DNA from: Clostridia bacterium
GTDB taxonomy: Bacteria; Bacillota; Clostridia; Christensenellales; Aristaeellaceae
Assembly (NCBI GenBank): GCA_024404275.1
Contig: JAKSQG010000098.1
Location: 1-7,087, forward strand
DNA length: 7,087 bases
Direction: 5' to 3'
Position numbers and translations under genes: made by a program. The notes below the pieces were generated by a model. It made no database searches, had not been told where the DNA came from, and saw only the letters and a list, made by a program, of their open reading frames with translations. Below, piece by piece: positions 5,951 through 7,087 of this stretch; positions within the stretch are counted from its first letter, which is position 1; every line of letters starts with the position of its first letter.

Positions 5951-7087
5951 TCACTCCACAGCAGGCTCGTAGCCGGCCAGGTTGTACGGCGCGACCCGCG
6001 TGTACACAATGCCGGGCTGCACGCCGTCCACGCGGCAGGCGAGCAGCTCACTGACGGTCACGATCTGATACCCCTGCCGCACCAGCTCGGGGATGACCCT
6101 TTCCATGGCAGCGGCAGTGGTGGAATAAATGTCATGGCACAGCACGATGGCGCCGGGACCGACTTCCTTCATGATCTCATTGTAGATTTTTGAGGCGTTG
6201 CGGCTTTCCCAGTCACGGGAATCGACCGACCAGTTGACGATATACAGCCCCATATCACCGCACACAGAGCGGGCATTCTTGTTTGTGTTGCCTCCCGGCG
6301 GGCGCAGGAGCGTGACCTTTTGCCCCGTCATCTGATAGGTCAGGTCGATGCACTTTTGCAGATTGCTGCGGATGGACGCCGCAGACAGCTTGGTCAGATT
6401 GTTGTGCGACCAGGTGTGCGTGCCGATCTCGTTACCATCGGCGATGACCTGCGCCACCTCTTTGGCATACTCCTCCATGCGGTGACCCTGCATAAAGAAG
6501 GTCGCGTGCGCGCCGTTTTCGCGCAGAATTTTGAGCACCTTCATGGTGTGCTCGGAGGGACCGTCGTCAAAGCTGAAGGCGATCATGGGGCGGGACATAT
6601 CCACGCCCTCGGGCAGGAATTTTGCATTATGCTCCTTGCGCGCCGCCAGCTCCGCCTCGGTCATCTGCGTCACCGTGCTGGACAGCACATAGCCGACCGC
6701 ACCGCCGTAGTGCACCTTGAGCCACTTGCCGCCGTCCTCCAGCACCTCCACCACCGCGGCAGAGGGAATTTTCGCCAGCGCGGTGGAGCCGGTATCCTTT
6801 TTGACACGCACCGTCACACTCGGTCCGTCATAGGTCACCAGTGCCACGCCGATGGGCGTCAGGTCGCCGGCGGGCTCCAGATACTTGGTCATCGCCCAAC
6901 CCTCGAGGCCGCCCTTTTCCTTGCGCACATAGGCCCAGTCGCCGTTCTTTTCCACCATGTACACCACGGTGCCGATGTTCATCTTTTCCAGCACGTCCGA
7001 CTTGGTGGTCGCGTCCGTGCGCAGGTTCAGCGCGCCGCCCTTGACCAGATACCGCTCATACACGGGTTCCGGCGTTGCCGTGGGCAC
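5951..7087 (-). CDS. SH3b-SH3b-NodB polysaccharide deacetylase, N-terminus missing
   Basis: The gene runs off the window, so only the last 378 residues are visible; the GTG at 7087-7085 is most likely an internal valine codon. Counting from there, a first bacterial SH3 domain (about 10-72: LNLRTDATTKSDVLEKM ... GWAMTKYLEP) and a second, more divergent one (about 78-140: VRVKKDTGSTALAKI ... GYVLSSTV) precede a NodB domain (about 168-350). The metal-dependent deacetylase motifs are intact: SFDDGP (172-177, Asp174/Asp175), HTWSH (224-228, His224/His228), RPPGGN (262-267), DSRDW (289-293) and CHD (317-319, His318). A roughly 28-residue tail follows. Such proteins remove N-acetyl groups from GlcNAc or MurNAc in peptidoglycan, or from other surface glycans. 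SH3b domains often bind the wall, so export is expected, but the signal peptide would lie upstream and is not seen. Two-domain SH3b architecture favours a peptidoglycan target; the exact substrate is unknown. It converges on murC and uses at least one TCA codon, unlike the plus-strand genes. Confidence 0.92.
   Translation of the reverse strand: MPTATPEPVYERYLVKGGALNLRTDATTKSDVLEKMNIGTVVYMVEKNGDWAYVRKEKGGLEGWAMTKYLEPAGDLTPIGVALVTYDGPSVTVRVKKDTGSTALAKIPSAAVVEVLEDGGKWLKVHYGGAVGYVLSSTVTQMTEAELAARKEHNAKFLPEGVDMSRPMIAFSFDDGPSEHTMKVLKILRENGAHATFFMQGHRMEEYAKEVAQVIADGNEIGTHTWSHNNLTKLSAASIRSNLQKCIDLTYQMTGQKVTLLRPPGGNTNKNARSVCGDMGLYIVNWSVDSRDWESRNASKIYNEIMKEVGPGAIVLCHDIYSTTAAAMERVIPELVRQGYQIVTVSELLACRVDGVQPGIVYTRVAPYNLAGYEPAVE

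Noticed and set aside
5712..5954. Small minus-strand open frame of 80 codons in the intergenic region
   Set aside because: It runs through hairpin unit 2 and the terminator and has no credible start signal or protein-like composition.
5776..6054. Small plus-strand open frame of 92 codons
   Set aside because: It begins in the repeat tail and runs antisense into the deacetylase 3' end; it has no ribosome-binding site.

Overview
The window is GC-rich bacterial DNA with strong G/C preference at third codon positions. It most likely comes from a gut-type Gram-positive clostridium of the Oscillospiraceae/Ruminococcaceae kind (Faecalibacterium, Gemmiger or Subdoligranulum relatives). The basis is the look of the proteins (MurC P-loop and GIGGSSMSGLA motif, transketolase wording, a secreted SH3b-NodB polysaccharide deacetylase) and the G/C-tract hairpins between genes. 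The genus is an inference and was not tested by any search.

Layout: four tightly packed plus-strand genes fill 44-5624. They are a DUF2461-family protein (44-727), an alpha-D-phosphohexomutase (phosphoglucomutase/phosphomannomutase type, 724-2235), a full-length transketolase (2254-4227) and murC, UDP-N-acetylmuramate-L-alanine ligase (4224-5624). Two of the three junctions are 4-nt ATGA stop/start overlaps and the third is an 18-nt gap with a strong Shine-Dalgarno, so the four genes look like one operon. A possible -10 box (TATAAT, 5-10) lies in the AT-rich leader at the window edge. A 326-nt non-coding stretch follows (5625-5950). It holds two related long hairpin units in tandem and, further on, a stem-loop flanked by A5 and T-rich runs that fits a terminator working in both directions. 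The minus-strand gene at 5951-7087 converges on this stretch. It encodes the C-terminal 378 residues of a secreted-type protein with two SH3b domains and a NodB deacetylase domain; its N-terminus lies outside the window.

Working together: the mutase interconverts hexose 1- and 6-phosphates, transketolase links pentose and hexose phosphates, and MurC commits UDP-MurNAc to the peptidoglycan stem peptide. The plus-strand cluster therefore couples sugar-phosphate supply with wall-precursor synthesis, while the convergent deacetylase probably trims amino sugars of the finished wall. That functional link is an inference from gene order.

No clearly new multi-gene system is visible. The points most worth a second look are the twin hairpin repeat with compensated stem changes and a conserved mismatch position, the mutase whose C-terminal phosphate-binding loop departs from the usual SGTEP type, and the complete absence of TTA, CTA and TCA codons from all four plus-strand genes.
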